A model generated the notes under the pieces. The model made no database searches. It was not told the origin of the DNA and saw nothing but the letters and a program-made list of their open reading frames with translations. Source: Rhexocercosporidium sp. MPI-PUGE-AT-0058 (Eukaryota > Ascomycota > Leotiomycetes > Helotiales). Taken from it: DNA of 64,000 nucleotides. The translations under genes and the position numbers were made by a program. Where the stretch lies: contig JAGTJL010000011.1 of assembly GCA_020746875.1 (NCBI GenBank), positions 1,550,001 to 1,614,000 of the forward strand. The letters run 5' to 3'. This document shows, piece by piece, positions 1-12,374 of this stretch (its first letter is position 1; the number at the start of each line of letters is the position of its first letter).

Positions 1-267
1 TTAGCTTTTATGTTAATTTTTAGATTATAAACTGACTCTCTAATCCCCTCGTGTGTAATTTATTCCTGCGCTTCTTATACTGCTTCTTTTAATCTTTTAA
101 TTGTTTATAAGAGCTATAAACCTTAAGGTAATATTCTTAGACATAAGCTTTTATATTATCTTAAATCGTCTTTATTAGACTTAAATTAAAAGAAAATGAA
201 GGCTACTTAATATATATTACATCAGCAAAAAATTCTACGGATGGCGCTGAGATGGGCCATAACAAAG
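1..267. other. RIP-degraded AT-rich flank with a recurring transposon-end motif
   Basis: No gene is visible. The stretch is AT-rich with TpA excess. At about 222-257 it carries a motif (TACATCAG, then an A-run, then AATTCTACGGA and a GGCC-containing tail) that recurs at about 31009 and, reversed, at about 33215. It is probably the end of an older DNA transposon into or beside which the Gypsy element inserted. Bases 263-267 (CAAAG) are the left target-site duplication of that element. Confidence 0.5.
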
Positions 268-457
268 TGTAATGGTCTGTGCTCTTAGCGCTGATTGCGT
301 AATTACTGCCCTCATAAAGACAGTAAGGGGGAAGAGGTAATCTTCCCTTTTTAGCAATTAGCTTTTATATAAATTTAAATATTATTAGCGAGTTTATAAC
401 GCTTCTTTAGCTATTTTATTATATTATAATTACTTTAACGTATTAGTAATTATTATA
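268..457 (+). repeat. 5' LTR of the Gypsy element
   Basis: This 190-bp copy begins TGTAATGG and ends TTATTATA. It aligns without visible gaps to 7037-7226, differing only by transitions. Its outer half (268 to about 370) keeps many C and G bases that the 3' LTR has lost, while its inner half is almost fully converted to A and T. Confidence 0.9.
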
Positions 458-599
458 TTTTAATTGCTTTTCTTTCACCGTTAATTTAATTATTATATAA
501 TAGTTTAAATTAGAGGATTATTAATAATAGCCTTAAGTTAATAAGGATAACGATTAAATACCTTAGAATACTAGGGAATCGCTAGAGATATATTAATAA

Positions 600-3500
600 A
601 TAATATTACTACGATATAAGAGTAACTTCGAGTCCTTGAAAAGCGGAATAATATCCTCGATAGCCTTATCGCTGAGTATCGTCGAATATACGGCGACGAT
701 TTTACGTAATACTTTCTTAAAATAATAACAAGAGCTTAACTCTTTTAACTTATTAAATTAAAGACTTTTACGAATAACGGAGGTAATATAAGGAACTCCT
801 TAATAGTAGTCGACGAACCTCGGGCTTTACGCCGAGAGAAGGGCAAATATATAATCCCTTCGAAATATAAAAGAAAAAGCTATCGAGAACTTATAAAGTA
901 TTTATAAGTTTATAATCGTGTTTTTAATTACGATTCCGAAGGATTCCCGACTAATATAATTAAGATTAAATAAGCGGTAATATTACTTCGTAAAGAACCG
1001 GTAAATGCTTAAGAAAGATTTAAGAAGTAAACTTTAAAAAAAATTTAATATAATAACTTAAGAAGATTATAAGGAGTTTTTAAAGAATTTCTAATTCCTC
1101 CTCGTCTTAAAAAAGGTAGCTAACTCTTAGGCTTATAAAATAGCTCGATAAAGAGTTGGCTAGCTTATTTATGAATTTATTAATTACTTAAAAGGATTAA
1201 AGGAATACTTCGAGCCTTTTATAAAGCGCTAATTGCGAGATATTCTTTTTAATAAGATTCGGCCTAAAGCTTATTAAAAGATTGTCGAAAGTAAATAAGT
1301 TAATAAATTATAGACTTATAAAGAAGTTATTTTTATTATCGCTTTTTAAGAAACTTATAATTTGGCGACAGAAAATAATAAGAGGTAAAGAAAATTAAAG
1401 AATAAGAAAAAGGAATCTTTTTATAAGCTTTTATAAAGAGCTAGCGAAAGGTAAGATAATTCTCGGTTAGAGCGATTTAATAAAGCTAATTTAAATAAAA
1501 TCTTAATTAAAAAAAGTAAAAAAGGAAGTTATAAATTAAAAGTTAAATATTATTTATATTATAAACTCGGCTATTACGTTAATAAATACTTAAAAACTAA
1601 TGCCGGCGAGTTTAAAAATAAACGCTAAAAGAACGCTTAATTTATAATAGTTTTTACGTCTTTATTAGGATTAATAAGTAAAAGGATAGAAATCTAACTG
1701 AAGATCTTATTAAGTAAAGAGTAGAAGACGTTAGTAGCTTTAATTAATAGTAAAGCGGAAGATAATTTTATCTTAAAGCTTATAATAAAAGAGTATGATT
1801 TATAATTTACCGGCGAAAGACTAAAGATATTTTAGACTCTTTTTAGTAATAAAGGTATTATTTATAATATAGCTCTTGCTTAAGTAAAGATTATAAATAT
1901 ACTTAAATAAATAAAGCTAGATGCACTCCGGCTAAGAGTCATCGATATGCCGGGTATGAACTTGATTCTAGGATAGCTTTAATTAGAAAAAATTAAATCT
2001 TAAATTAGTTTTAAAACTAAATAATAAAAATACTTATATCGATTAAATAATGCTTATGACTTTAATATTATAAGACTTGAAGAGTTTGCGTAAGTTATTA
2101 ATAAAAAAAGAGTCGCTCGTGTACGTTATAATACTTAGCTTTAATATTATATACTTATTAAACGCCGACGATATACTTATTATTGTATAATAATATTATA
2201 GATTTAAAGACGTCTTTTTAAAAAAGAGAAGGAACGAGCTGCTTCCGTTATAAGGTCGCAAATATATTATCGATTTAGAACCGGGTGTAAAGCTTTTATA
2301 TTCTTTAATTTATAACCTTTTTAAGACGGAATTAAAGGTTTTCTAAAGCTATTTTAAATCCTTTAAAGCTAAAGGATAAATAAGGAAAAGCAAGAGCTTA
2401 ATTAGAGCTTTTATTTTATTTATAATAAAGAAAGATAATAGCTTTTAATAATATATTAATTATAAGGCTTTAAATTAGATTACGATTAAGGATTAATATC
2501 TTTTGCTATTAATTAATAAGACGCTAAATAGACTCCGAGACGCGAAGATTTTTATTAATTTAAATTTATAAAATATATATTATTATATTAAAATTAGGGA
2601 AAGAGACGAGTGGAAAACTGTATTCCGTACTTATTATAAGTATTATAAGTATTAAGTAATGCCGTTCGGACTATTTAATGCGCCGGCGATATTCTAGGTA
2701 TATATTAACAATATATTAATAGGACTCGTAGATATTATTTATATTATTTATTTTAACGATATTTTAATATATTTAATAAATTTATTTTAATATAAGAATT
2801 ACGTTCGTTAAGTTCTTAAGAGATTATAATAAATAAATCTCTTCGTTAAGTTATCGAAATGCTCTTTTAATACTTAAAGTATAAACTTTTTAAGTTATAT
2901 AATATTATCCGCCGGAGTATTAATAAAGTAGAATCGAATAGATATTATTAAAGATTAGCTAAAGTCTAAAAGTATTAAAGATATCTAAGTTTTCATCGAC
3001 TTCGCTAACTTTTATTAGCGCTTTATTATAAACTTCTTAATTATTATTCGGTTAATAATAAGCTTAACGAAAAGTAAGAAGAAAAAGTAACTTGCTTTTG
3101 CTTTTTATTAGGATATTATTAAAGAAGAGGCTTTTGACGTATTAAAGGATATATTTACGTTAGCTTTTTTTCTTATATACTTTAACTTTAATAAGTTAAG
3201 AAGGCTAGAGACTAATACGTTTGGATTCGCAATTGTAGGAATTCTTTCTTAATTCAGCGAGTGGCCGGTGAGAGATAAGGGAAAGGTTATATAATACCTT
3301 ATTGTATTCTTTAATAGGAAGCTAGATATTATTAAGCTAAATTATGAAATATATGATTAAGAACTTCTTGCAATCGTTAAGTGCTTTGTATATTGAAAGT
3401 ATTATTTAAAAAGTAGTTTAGCCTTTATTAAAGTATTAATAGATTATAATAACCTCCGTTATTTTATAATAATAATAGTATTAAGTTAATAATAAGCTAA

Positions 3501-5560
3501 ATAAGCTTTAAAGCTGTTTAAGTATAACTTTGTGATAGTTTATAAAAGAAAATTTTTTTTTTTTATAAATAAACTCTTGCGTAAGCCTAATTATAAGCTA
3601 GCGAAAGATAAGGAGAATATTATATTTTTTACTTTATAAAATAAGTTATAAAGCGTATTTTAAAATAAATTAATTCGTGTGCTTAATATAATTAATTATA
3701 TAATAAAGAGTATCCGGTAAGAAGATAATAATATATTATATCGACTGACTTATATTTCTTAATTTGCCGGCGATAATATTATAATAAGTACGTCGACCGA
3801 GGCTATAAAAGTAACTTTTATACTTAATTAGTAGTATATTCTTATATAACTTAATAGTTCTTAAAACTTATTTAAAAGCTTAAATAATTTCTTACGTGAA
3901 GCTAATAAAAGGTAAAACGCTAGCTAACGTAATTATAAATATATTATATTACGGTTTCTTATAGCGAAAATTATAAGAATTAAAACGATAAACCTTAAAT
4001 TAAATTCGCTTCTTTTACTACTTTTAAAGTTATAAAAAAGAAACGCTTTAATTATTAAAAAGCGAATTAAATTATAAAATGCCGGGGATTTAAATTAAAA
4101 TATTAATAATAATAGTCTACTGAGATACCGGCGAATAGCTTACGTCTTTTAAAATAGTATTATTTATAATAAAATTATAAAAATATATTATAATAATTTA
4201 ATTATAAGTTATTTTAATTATAAAAAGATATTAAAGCTTATTTAGCGGAAGTATTTTTAATTAAAAATATTAATAAATATTAAAGAATACGTTAAGACTT
4301 ATAATATTTACTAAAGAATAAAAGCAAGACGTAAGAAAGTAATTAACGAAATACAAGCGCCGAGTTAGCTTAATAAACTATTTAAGTTAATTATAATAGA
4401 TTTTATTATAAATTTAATACTTTATAAAAGTAATATTATAAGTAAAGTCTTTAATAATTTGCTAGTAATTATTGATAAATTTATTAAAAATATTGAATAT
4501 ATTTTATATTTAAAAACCATTAATATATTGCTTTTGGCACGCTTATTTATTAATTATTAATTTAAGGATTACGAGCTGCTTATAACGATTATTATAAATA
4601 AAAGATTTATATTTACTTTAAAATTTTAAACGGAATTTTGCTTTTATTTGCGAATAATAAGAGGCCTTTCCACGGCGTTTTATTCGTAAATAAACGAATA
4701 AATAAAGCAATAAAATTAAGCCTTAAAAGCGTAGCTAAAGTGTTTTATTTATTATTTATAAGACGATTAAATAAATCTTCTGCTTTTAGCGAAATTCACG
4801 TATATAAATACTTATTATAAGTTTATTAAAATAATTTTAAATAAAATTAAGTATAATATATTATTAGATTTTCGTTAAGGAATCGAAGACGATCTTATAA
4901 AAAGAGAGATATCGACTGCTAAAGAACGATTAAAAGAGGTTATTAAGAAACGCTAAGAGTTAAAAACTAATTAATAAAAAACTAAAGAAATTAAATGAAA
5001 TAATATAATAAAAACTATTGCTTTATAGAATTTAAAATTAAATAATAAGTCTTACTCTTATTAAGGAATATTAAGATAATTTGTTTAAATAAAAAGCTAA
5101 ATTATTAATTCTTAAGGCCTTTTAAAATTACTAAAAGGATTAGAAAATAAGCGTATAAATTAGAATTACTCCTTAAATATAGCCGTTTATATAACGTCTT
5201 TTATATATTATTATTAGAGCTGTATTAGTAAAGGCCCGGCGAATCGTCGGAAGTCGTTTAACTTGACTTTATTAATAAAGAAGAGTAATAAGCTATTAAG
5301 ATTCTTTTAAATTAACGAGTAATTAAAAGTAAAAAATAATATTTTATTAAATAAAAAGGATTTGACTTAGCGTATAATTCTTAAGAGTTAATAAAAAACC
5401 TTATTAATTTTTAAGAGTTAGTTAAGTTATTAAAAGATTAAAACGCTACGGAAAGGAAGGCGAAGCGCCGGCGAAGATAAGTTTATAATTCTTACTTTTT
5501 CGAAGGGTTCGAAGGAGAGTCGCCAGGACTACGTCGACGATTCGCTAAAAATATATTATA
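600..5560 (+). pseudogene. Gypsy gag-pol remnant with RIP stop codons
   Basis: A gag/pol reading can be followed through stop codons. At about 1549-1590 the gag zinc knuckle (CCHC spacing) survives with its cysteines and histidine turned into tyrosines, as expected from TGY-to-TAY and CAY-to-TAY changes. The reverse transcriptase active site at about 2749-2772 reads YFNDILIY where the family has Y-L/V-DD-I-L-I-Y, so one catalytic Asp is now Asn. RNase H-like sequence (ELLAIVKCF) lies near 3360-3400, and integrase-like sequence follows to about 5000. No open frame remains, so no protein is expected. Confidence 0.8.
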
Positions 5561-7036
5561 ATATTATATACTTTTCTGTTTTTATTTATAAGGTTTTATA
5601 GTTTTAAAAGCGTATTAAATATTATAATTTAAAAGATAATACTTAAGAAAAAAAGAAGTTTATATTATTTATTTACGTTATAATAAAAACGTAATACTTA
5701 AGAAAATCAGAAAATTAAAGTGCCTCGCCGGGCAAACGCTAATCTTTTATTAATAAATTACTAAATAAAAATCTTAAATTTATTCTTAAGTAGTAATAGT
5801 AAACTTATCTTTATCACTTAAGTTCTTAATAATATTAATATAATTATTATTCTTAATAGCTCCGGCCTTAAAGTTTTTAATTATATTAGCCTTAAAAGAA
5901 TTAAAGTAAACCTTTTAGAAGTCCTTTGCCGAAAGTTAATAAAGAATTCGTTAATAAATATTAGGTTTATTTACTTCTCGAAGTCCGGAAATCTTAATTA
6001 TAAGCTTAATATTACTTTTTTTTAAGTCTTCGAATTCTTAAGAAAGAGTTAAGATTAGCGCGCCGCGTAGCCCGTTAATCGCCGATATAACGCTAATATA
6101 GAATTCTTTAGTCGAAGATATTATAAGCTTTTAAGGAGACTTTTAAGCTTTGGCGTTAAAGACTTTAATAAAATAATTAATATAACGCTTTTCTTAATTA
6201 AAGATAAACTAAGTAATATTAAGATTAACTTATTTAATCTTATTAAAATTAAATTAAAAGGCAGTTTTAAAGAGATTGTTAAAGAGTGATTTTAACTTAG
6301 CCGGGACCTCGCCGGTTATTAGCTTATACCTTGCTAACGAGTAAAAAAAATTTGATTTAATAACTTATATAACTTGCCCTTCTTATAATAATTTAAATAC
6401 TTTATAATAAATAAGTTAAGGTTATTAAAGTATTAGAAATCGAGGAACTCTTAGACTTCGCCGACGTAACGCAAGCATAGCTCTTAATAAACGTCGCTTT
6501 TATTTATAATAGCTTTACTTAAAGATTAAATACGCGTATTATTTTTTTTTAAATAAAGTTTATTAAAAAGATTGGACGTTATTCTTAGAATTCTTATTAT
6601 TATTATTATTTTAGTCGTTAATATTAATTATCTTTAAGGAGGTTGTTAAAGTTTATTAGCGTTTAATTAGAGTATTACTAGCGTTAATCGCGGTAAAGCT
6701 AAGTGTTTTACTTTTGCGCTTACGGCTAGAGGAACCGCCGGCTAAGTACTTATTAAAAGACGATATTATTAAAATTAAAGAGTAGTTATAACTTATAGTC
6801 TACTATAATTATTATTATTAATTAAGAAAGGTTATAAAGAAGGAGAAGTATTATATACTTAGTAGGCGCTAGGCCCTTCTTATTAATAGCTTTTACTTTA
6901 CTTTATTCTCTTTAGAATTCACTTTTAAAATAAATAATAAAAAATTTAATTCGTTAGTGAATCGTTAGTATAGCGCTGGCTAAGGGCTATAATATATTCT
7001 TACTTTTAAGACAAAAGTAAATAAGAGGGAAGATAT
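5560..7036. other. 3' internal region of the Gypsy element
   Basis: This is AT-rich DNA between the pol remnant and the 3' LTR, about 1.4 kb, longer than a minimal Gypsy tail. CpG-rich scraps remain but I see no readable domain. The last 25 bases before the LTR are purine-rich (AAAAGTAAATAAGAGGGAAG), consistent with the polypurine tract that primes plus-strand synthesis. Confidence 0.5.
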
Positions 7037-7226
7037 TATAATAATCTATGCTTTTAGCGTTAATTGCGTAATCACTGCCCTTATAAAAACAGTAAGGGGG
7101 AAGAGGTAATCTTCCCTTCTTAGCAATTAGCTTTTATATAAATTTAAATATCACCAGCGAATCTACAGTGCTTCTCTAGCTATTCTATTGTGCCATAGTC
7201 ACCTCAGCGTGCCAGTGATCATTACA
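7037..7226 (+). repeat. 3' LTR of the Gypsy element
   Basis: This 190-bp copy matches 268-457. Its inner (left) half is heavily mutated to A+T, but from about 7150 to 7226 it is nearly clean, with many C and G bases that are T or A in the 5' copy. The edge of RIP damage therefore lies inside this LTR. CAAAG follows directly. Confidence 0.9.
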
Positions 7227-7231
7227 CAAAG

Positions 7232-7679
7232 GATTTGGAATTTATACCCATGCTCCCGAATTATTGAGTTTCTCCACCTCGCTGTTTGCTTACAGGTGTG
7301 ATTAATTTGAGCAGCAGTACTTTCCCACATCGCAGCAAGAGCCTCAAGTCATGGCAATTCCCGCCGCAAATCCAGTAAACCCACCAGTCATTCCCAGCAA
7401 CAATACAATATTAATCTGAAGGATTACACAGTCTGTCAGTAATCGCATGTTAGTGTCGATATACTGAAGATTAAATAGGCAGCGGCGGCCTTGTAGGCGA
7501 AGCCGACGGTTTACCGAGGAGTATTATAACAGGCTAGCTGAAGTGTCCCACCTAGTCCGAGCTTGTTATCCCACTTCTGGCAAGGTAAAGAAAGTTACCT
7601 CCAGCTCCATCAACAGCTTCACCAAAAGCTGTTGAACCAACGGCTGGCTACATTTGGCTGCATCTGACTGCGCGACACC
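7232..7679. other. Upstream region of the P450 gene
   Basis: This is 448 bp of balanced-composition, non-RIPped DNA between the 3' LTR and the P450 start codon. No gene is visible. It must contain the P450 promoter, so the promoter abuts a transposon LTR. I see no unambiguous TATA box. Confidence 0.5.
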
Positions 7680-9864
7680 ATGGGACTTCTCGCCAGCCTG
7701 CCCTCCTCGTACGCTTCGTACACAGGCACTTGTGCCGCTGTGCTAGCGTTGTATCTGATTGGTGGTGCAATTTACCGTCTGTATCTGAGCCCTGTATCGA
7801 AGTTTCCTGGCCCCAAACTCGCAGCATTAACTTTCTGGCAAGTTTCTTTCTCTTTTCAACATACTCCATAATTCCTATTAATGATACCCCTCGGTAGGTA
7901 CGAGTTTTATTTCGACGTTTACCAACGCGGCCAATACACCTTCAAGATCCGCGAACTCCACTCCCGATACGGCCCCATTGTCCGGATCAACCCATGCGAG
8001 CTACACGTCGAGACGCCGTCCTTCTACGAGGAGGTTTATGCGGGTGGCGGTAAGAGGAGGAATAAGTGGGAGTGGTTCACCAACCAATTTGGTATCCCAG
8101 TCAGTGATGTTGCCGACACACAGCAGGCCGGCGCGCAGGAGACAGCCTGCACTTTATGGCCATTGTTCTGATGTGCAATTTCAGGAAAGCGTTTTCACTT
8201 CAGCCCCTCATGACTTGCATAGGATGAGGAGAGCGGCATTGAACCCCTTCTTCTCGACAGCGAGTGTGAGGAAGTTGCAACCGGGTACGTTGTAATTGGA
8301 ATAGATAAATGTTTTCTTTCTCATGTACATTATCTGTAGTTATCTTTCATATCTCGCAGAAGATTCCGTAAAGTGCTGATCCTATGCTCGTTTAGTGATC
8401 GATGAGAGGTTGAGCGTGTTTATGCAGAGATTCGAGGAATTTCAGCAGAACGATGAAGTGATGACTATATCCCTAGCGTTTGCAGCCTACGCGAATGGTT
8501 CGTAATCCGCATAGCAATCTAGTTCACACCACTTACACGGAGAACAGATGTCGTGATGGAATACGCGTATGCAAGATGTGATCACCGCCTTGAAGCAAAA
8601 GATTTTGATCCTTCGTTTCACGATGCTTCACTTGTAAGTACCTATTGGACGATATATATTAAGGCATCTGCGAGCTGTATTCTTCAAGTTTGAAGACTCA
8701 AAAACTAATAATTAAACATAGGTAGGAGCGACTATGGGCCACACCACCAAGCAACGTAAGTATTCAGGCCTGGATCGCGTGGCCCCGGTTTTGGAGGAGG
8801 CTTCTGACTATGTACCACCTTCAAATTCCTCTTACTTATCAGAGCACGTCTACTGACTCGAAGTCGTCTACAGTGACCTGGATTCTCCCAATAATGCAAG
8901 TCCTACCAGATTGGGTCACAGTTATGCTGAACTCCGACATGGCGTCTTACGTAAAACTTCAAGGCGTGCGAAAGCCCTCCAACCGAACTAGGCCAAAAAA
9001 CTAAGCTGAATAGGATATTTTGAAACAAATCAGTAGCATCCAGCAGGAATCATATGATGGGCATCTCAAAGTTTCTCATCCGACAATATTCCACGAGATT
9101 CTGAATAGCAAATTACCCGCAGAGGAAAAGTCTCCAAGTAGATTATGGCAGGATGGGCAAGTAACCGTGATAGCAGTATGCCAACTTCTCGGCAATACTC
9201 AGCTTAGATCCAATGCTTACACAGCTTAAAGGGTACACTAACAACAGCCTGGTCACTCTCAGTCACCACGTACCATTTGTTGACCCGTCCAAACGTCCTT
9301 CGACGACTCCGTGCCGAACTAGAAACCGCAATTCCAGATGCAGATCAATATGTCCCATTGAGCGCTCTAGAAAAACTCCCCTACCTAACGGCCTGTGTAC
9401 AAGAAGGACTTCGACTCTCCTGCGGAGTCAGCTCGCGTCTCCAACGCATCGCTCCCGACGAAGATCTCATTTACACCGACCCCAAGACCTCAAAAGCATG
9501 GACCATTCCCCGTGGAACGCCCATTGGCTTAACCAGTCTTCTTATCCACTACAACGAAGAAGTTTTCCCGGAATCACACATCTTTAAACCAGAGCGCTGG
9601 ATCGAGAACCCCAGGCTCGATAACTATCTTGTAGCGTTTTCGAAAGGGAGTCGCGCCTGCATTGGTATCAACCTCGCTTATGCCGAGCTGTATTTAGCAC
9701 TTGCGGCGATCTTTAGGAAATATGGGAGTCGGGAAGTGAGAGGTGAAAGTGGATACCTGGAGCTGTTTGAGACGACGGATAGAGATTGGGAGATAGTAGG
9801 GGATGGGATCACGCCTTTAGTAGCTGCGGACTCGAAAGGGATTCGCGTGAAGGTGAAGAAGTGA
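7680..9864 (+). CDS. Cytochrome P450 monooxygenase, 522 aa, nine exons
   Basis: Exons by frame and splice sites: 7680-7837, 7898-8099, 8185-8284, 8396-8497, 8548-8633, 8722-8755, 8874-8965, 9014-9175 and 9232-9864, summing to 522 codons plus stop. The N-terminus has a membrane anchor (about residues 15-33) followed by the proline-rich hinge [10 protein letters not shown], typical of microsomal fungal P450s on the ER. Later come the I-helix AGTLTTAW, the K-helix E370-x-x-R373 (EGLRL), PERW at 432-435, and the heme loop [10 protein letters not shown] with the thiolate ligand Cys455. Length is normal (about 500-530). The style resembles the trichodiene-oxygenase-like group (CYP58 and relatives), but the substrate cannot be read. 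Intron 1 (7838-7897) appears to be GC-AG; the other seven are GT-AG. The gene looks intact and converges on the methyltransferase at 9976. Confidence 0.9.
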
Positions 9865-9975
9865 AATCAATTAGAGTGGGAACAGTGTGCGGAATTAAGT
9901 TCACGGATTCTAAGAATCGGCTCTAAGATCTCATTATATATCTACCTGCAAGTTAAAGTATCTCGCCCACCCGCA

Positions 9976-11633
9976 TCAAACAGAAGCAGAACCAGGCTTC
10001 TTCCCATACACAAAATGACAATGCACATACAAATGAGTGCTGTTATTCATGAATTCTTTCCTAACGCCGGCCATGAAGACTTGGGTCTTAACCTCGTCCC
10101 AATTGAGAACTCTGGTACAGTAGGCGAGACTGATAGGCTCTATGGCATCAAGCATTTGCGCCTGGAGCCAACGGCCCTGCTCTTTCATTTTGCGGTTTCG
10201 GGGCCATGCTCCGATAGGAACCTATTGCTAATTAGCTCACTAGCCACGAAATGTTTCTCACTCAGTCGTACAGGGAAACGAGAATAAGGGAGAGTGGATA
10301 GATGGTTGCATACTTTCAAAACATCATCCACCACACCCCCAAATCCTACCCCCCTCATCGCCTCGGCCATACCGCCTGCGGCATTCAATTTCTTACCGAA
10401 CAGAGTACTGGCCGTATCCATATAGCCCTGCCACTGGGCAATCGCACTGTCAGCTGGAAGATCACCTTCTTCACTTTGAAACCAGACAGCGAATTCCTGC
10501 ATCTCGAGCCAACCACCTGGCTGCAGGGCTTGGAAAGCCTGGGTGAAGAGGTTGGGCCAGGATGAGATGGATCCCGACATAGATCGCCCGTGGATGTAGT
10601 CGTAGGTGGAGAGCTCTTCAGCCGCCCAGGGTGCCTCAACGTCATCTACCACGAACTTAAGGTTGGGTGGGACCCTTGAAAGGTGATTAATTGAGAACAG
10701 AGCTTTTGCAAGGAGGGTAGGGAAATCACCAGCTGGGTTGGATAGGACTCAAATCATTCCCAACCACAGTCGCTTCAGGATGCTCGCTGTGACAGTCAGA
10801 TACGTTTCAACCCGCGGGGGGAGGGGGGGGAAGAGATGCAGCATACTCCGCGAAATCAATGGCCCACATTCCAGTTCCACATCCAAAGTCAAGGGCTTTA
10901 TGGATGGTTTCTGGAATAGGAGCTTGGCAGAGATTCCCGCGCAGAACGAGCTTGAAGATGTGATGAAGCATATCTAGGCGATCTTGTTCTGATTCATCGT
11001 TCGGCTGCAAATCAGCCTCGTCTCTATAGTCACGTTAAGAATAACTTACGAATAGGTATTCGCCTTCCTTGTAAGCGTGGTATCGTCGTCCATTCTAGTT
11101 TCTTAATCAGGGGCTATCCCTGCGATAATCCTTTCAAGGAGAGAAATGGGAGGACGAACTTCGTATCTATACGAACCACTAATTAGCGCGAAGCACTATT
11201 TCCTGTAGCAGTGGCAACACTTGCCGATAGTTATAAATACTAGATGCTACAGCGGTAGTAAAACTTTGCACCTCGCTATCTTGCATCAGTACCTCTCTCA
11301 TCGAGATAACATAGGAAGCACATACTCGCCCCCGATTGCCGAATCTCCATCCCTGGCATCGAACTACTTCAAGTCAGCCAGACATTTCATTCCAGTGAAA
11401 CTCGTTTGAATCCATACGTCAGCCTCTATAGCAACATCCAGTCCTTGACTCTCGAGAGGATCATTGCTAGCTTCAGCAGGTACGCTGGCTTCTGCAACGG
11501 GGACAGTAGTCTCAGTAAATGGAGCAGACCCACTAGCCCCTACGGTAGAAACGTCAACTACGTCCGCCTCGTCAATGGCAGCGGCAGGCGTAGGCGATAC
11601 CGATACTGGTGCGGGAGTTGGGCCCGACATCAT
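9976..11633 (-). CDS. LaeA-like SAM-dependent methyltransferase, 391 aa, eight exons
   Basis: Exons on the minus strand: 11633-11418, 11363-11326, 11275-11221, 11094-11050, 11004-10847, 10786-10730, 10674-10314 and 10221-9976, all joined by GT-AG introns of 45-126 bp and staying in frame (391 aa plus stop). I chose the ATG at 11633; the frame stays open seven codons further to a GTG. The N-terminal 70 residues are Ala/Thr/Val/Pro-rich and disordered. The conserved part begins NGRRYHAYKEGEYLFPNDE, then SAM motif I LDFGCGTGMWAIDFAD (about residues 157-172), GNDLSPIQPSWVPPN, FVVDDVEAPW and LQPGGWLEMQEF, as in the LaeA/UMTA family often found in secondary-metabolite loci. Whether it modifies a small molecule or acts as a regulator is not visible. 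Its 3' end faces the P450, 111 bp apart. Confidence 0.88.
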
Positions 11634-12374
11634 GGGAGGAACAGTTGACGCCACCGATGTGAAAAGAATTCAAGAAGAAGTAGCAGCCCCTAAGGCGGTG
11701 GTCACCGCTGGCAGCCGGCACGGGCCATAATTGCCTTAAATAACTAAATAACGAAGTTTATGAATGTGGGGAATGTAGAACAAGGCCGCAGCATGACTCG
11801 CAGATTTAGATTTCAGGGCGCGAAGCCACAGCGGTGCCACCCACTTCGAAGCGGCTGCCACCGATCTCAGGGGTCACTTCAACAAGCAATTTTCAGAGAT
11901 TTGTGTCGCAGTGCGCGCTTCACTGTTCATGACTGCTTGTAAGAAAGAGCCTTGGAAATACGCCCTCGGTCAAGATGCCCCCTCGGTTAGTTAGCAGGGT
12001 GGTCGATCCCTCGAGGTTCAGGGACAAGATCTGCTTGCGAATCTTGGCTTCTTTCGTCCACAGGAGTGCTGTCAGGGGTGCTTTGCCGAGTATAGAAATC
12101 TCGATACCGAAAGTTCCTCCGCCTTACGTTTGAGATTAGTACTTGCAAGGGCCAGATTCTCGAGGCGACTGGACTAATAAAGAGAGTGAGGCCCAAGCCT
12201 GAGCCGCCAACATCAATCACATCAAGTCTCCTGCCTCGCCAAATCTCAAGGGGGATTCAAGCGAGCGTTTGTTTGGCTTTCATCCTCTCGATTTGCGCCT
12301 TTGACTTCCGCGCTTCACTCATCTCTGTGAACAACCAGCCAGAATCAGGACACTACAACTAAGTTACCAGCAAT
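11634..12374. other. Divergent intergenic region, about 740 bp
   Basis: This lies between the methyltransferase start (minus) and the membrane-protein start (plus) and probably holds both promoters. Short open frames occur on both strands but show no conserved motif or splice support. No repeat or RIP signature is seen. Confidence 0.5.

Larger units (their letters stand above)
268..7226 (+). mobile_element. Complete Ty3/Gypsy LTR retrotransposon, inactivated by RIP
   Basis: The element is 6,959 bp. Two 190-bp LTRs bound it (268-457 and 7037-7226), and the 5-bp duplication CAAAG lies at 263-267 and 7227-7231. The outer LTR ends form a perfect 7-bp inverted repeat (TGTAATG at 268, CATTACA ending at 7226). 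A purine-rich tract just before 7037 fits a polypurine tract. The internal DNA shows gag, reverse transcriptase, RNase H and integrase remnants in Gypsy order on the plus strand, all interrupted by TAA and TAG codons of the kind C-to-T and G-to-A changes make. It separates old AT-rich DNA from the P450 island. Confidence 0.92.

Noticed and set aside
7648..7869. Minus-strand frame across the P450 start
   Set aside because: Shadow of the P450 first exon.
11987..12220. 77-codon minus-strand frame in the divergent intergenic region
   Set aside because: No motif, no splice context, and it sits where two promoters are expected.
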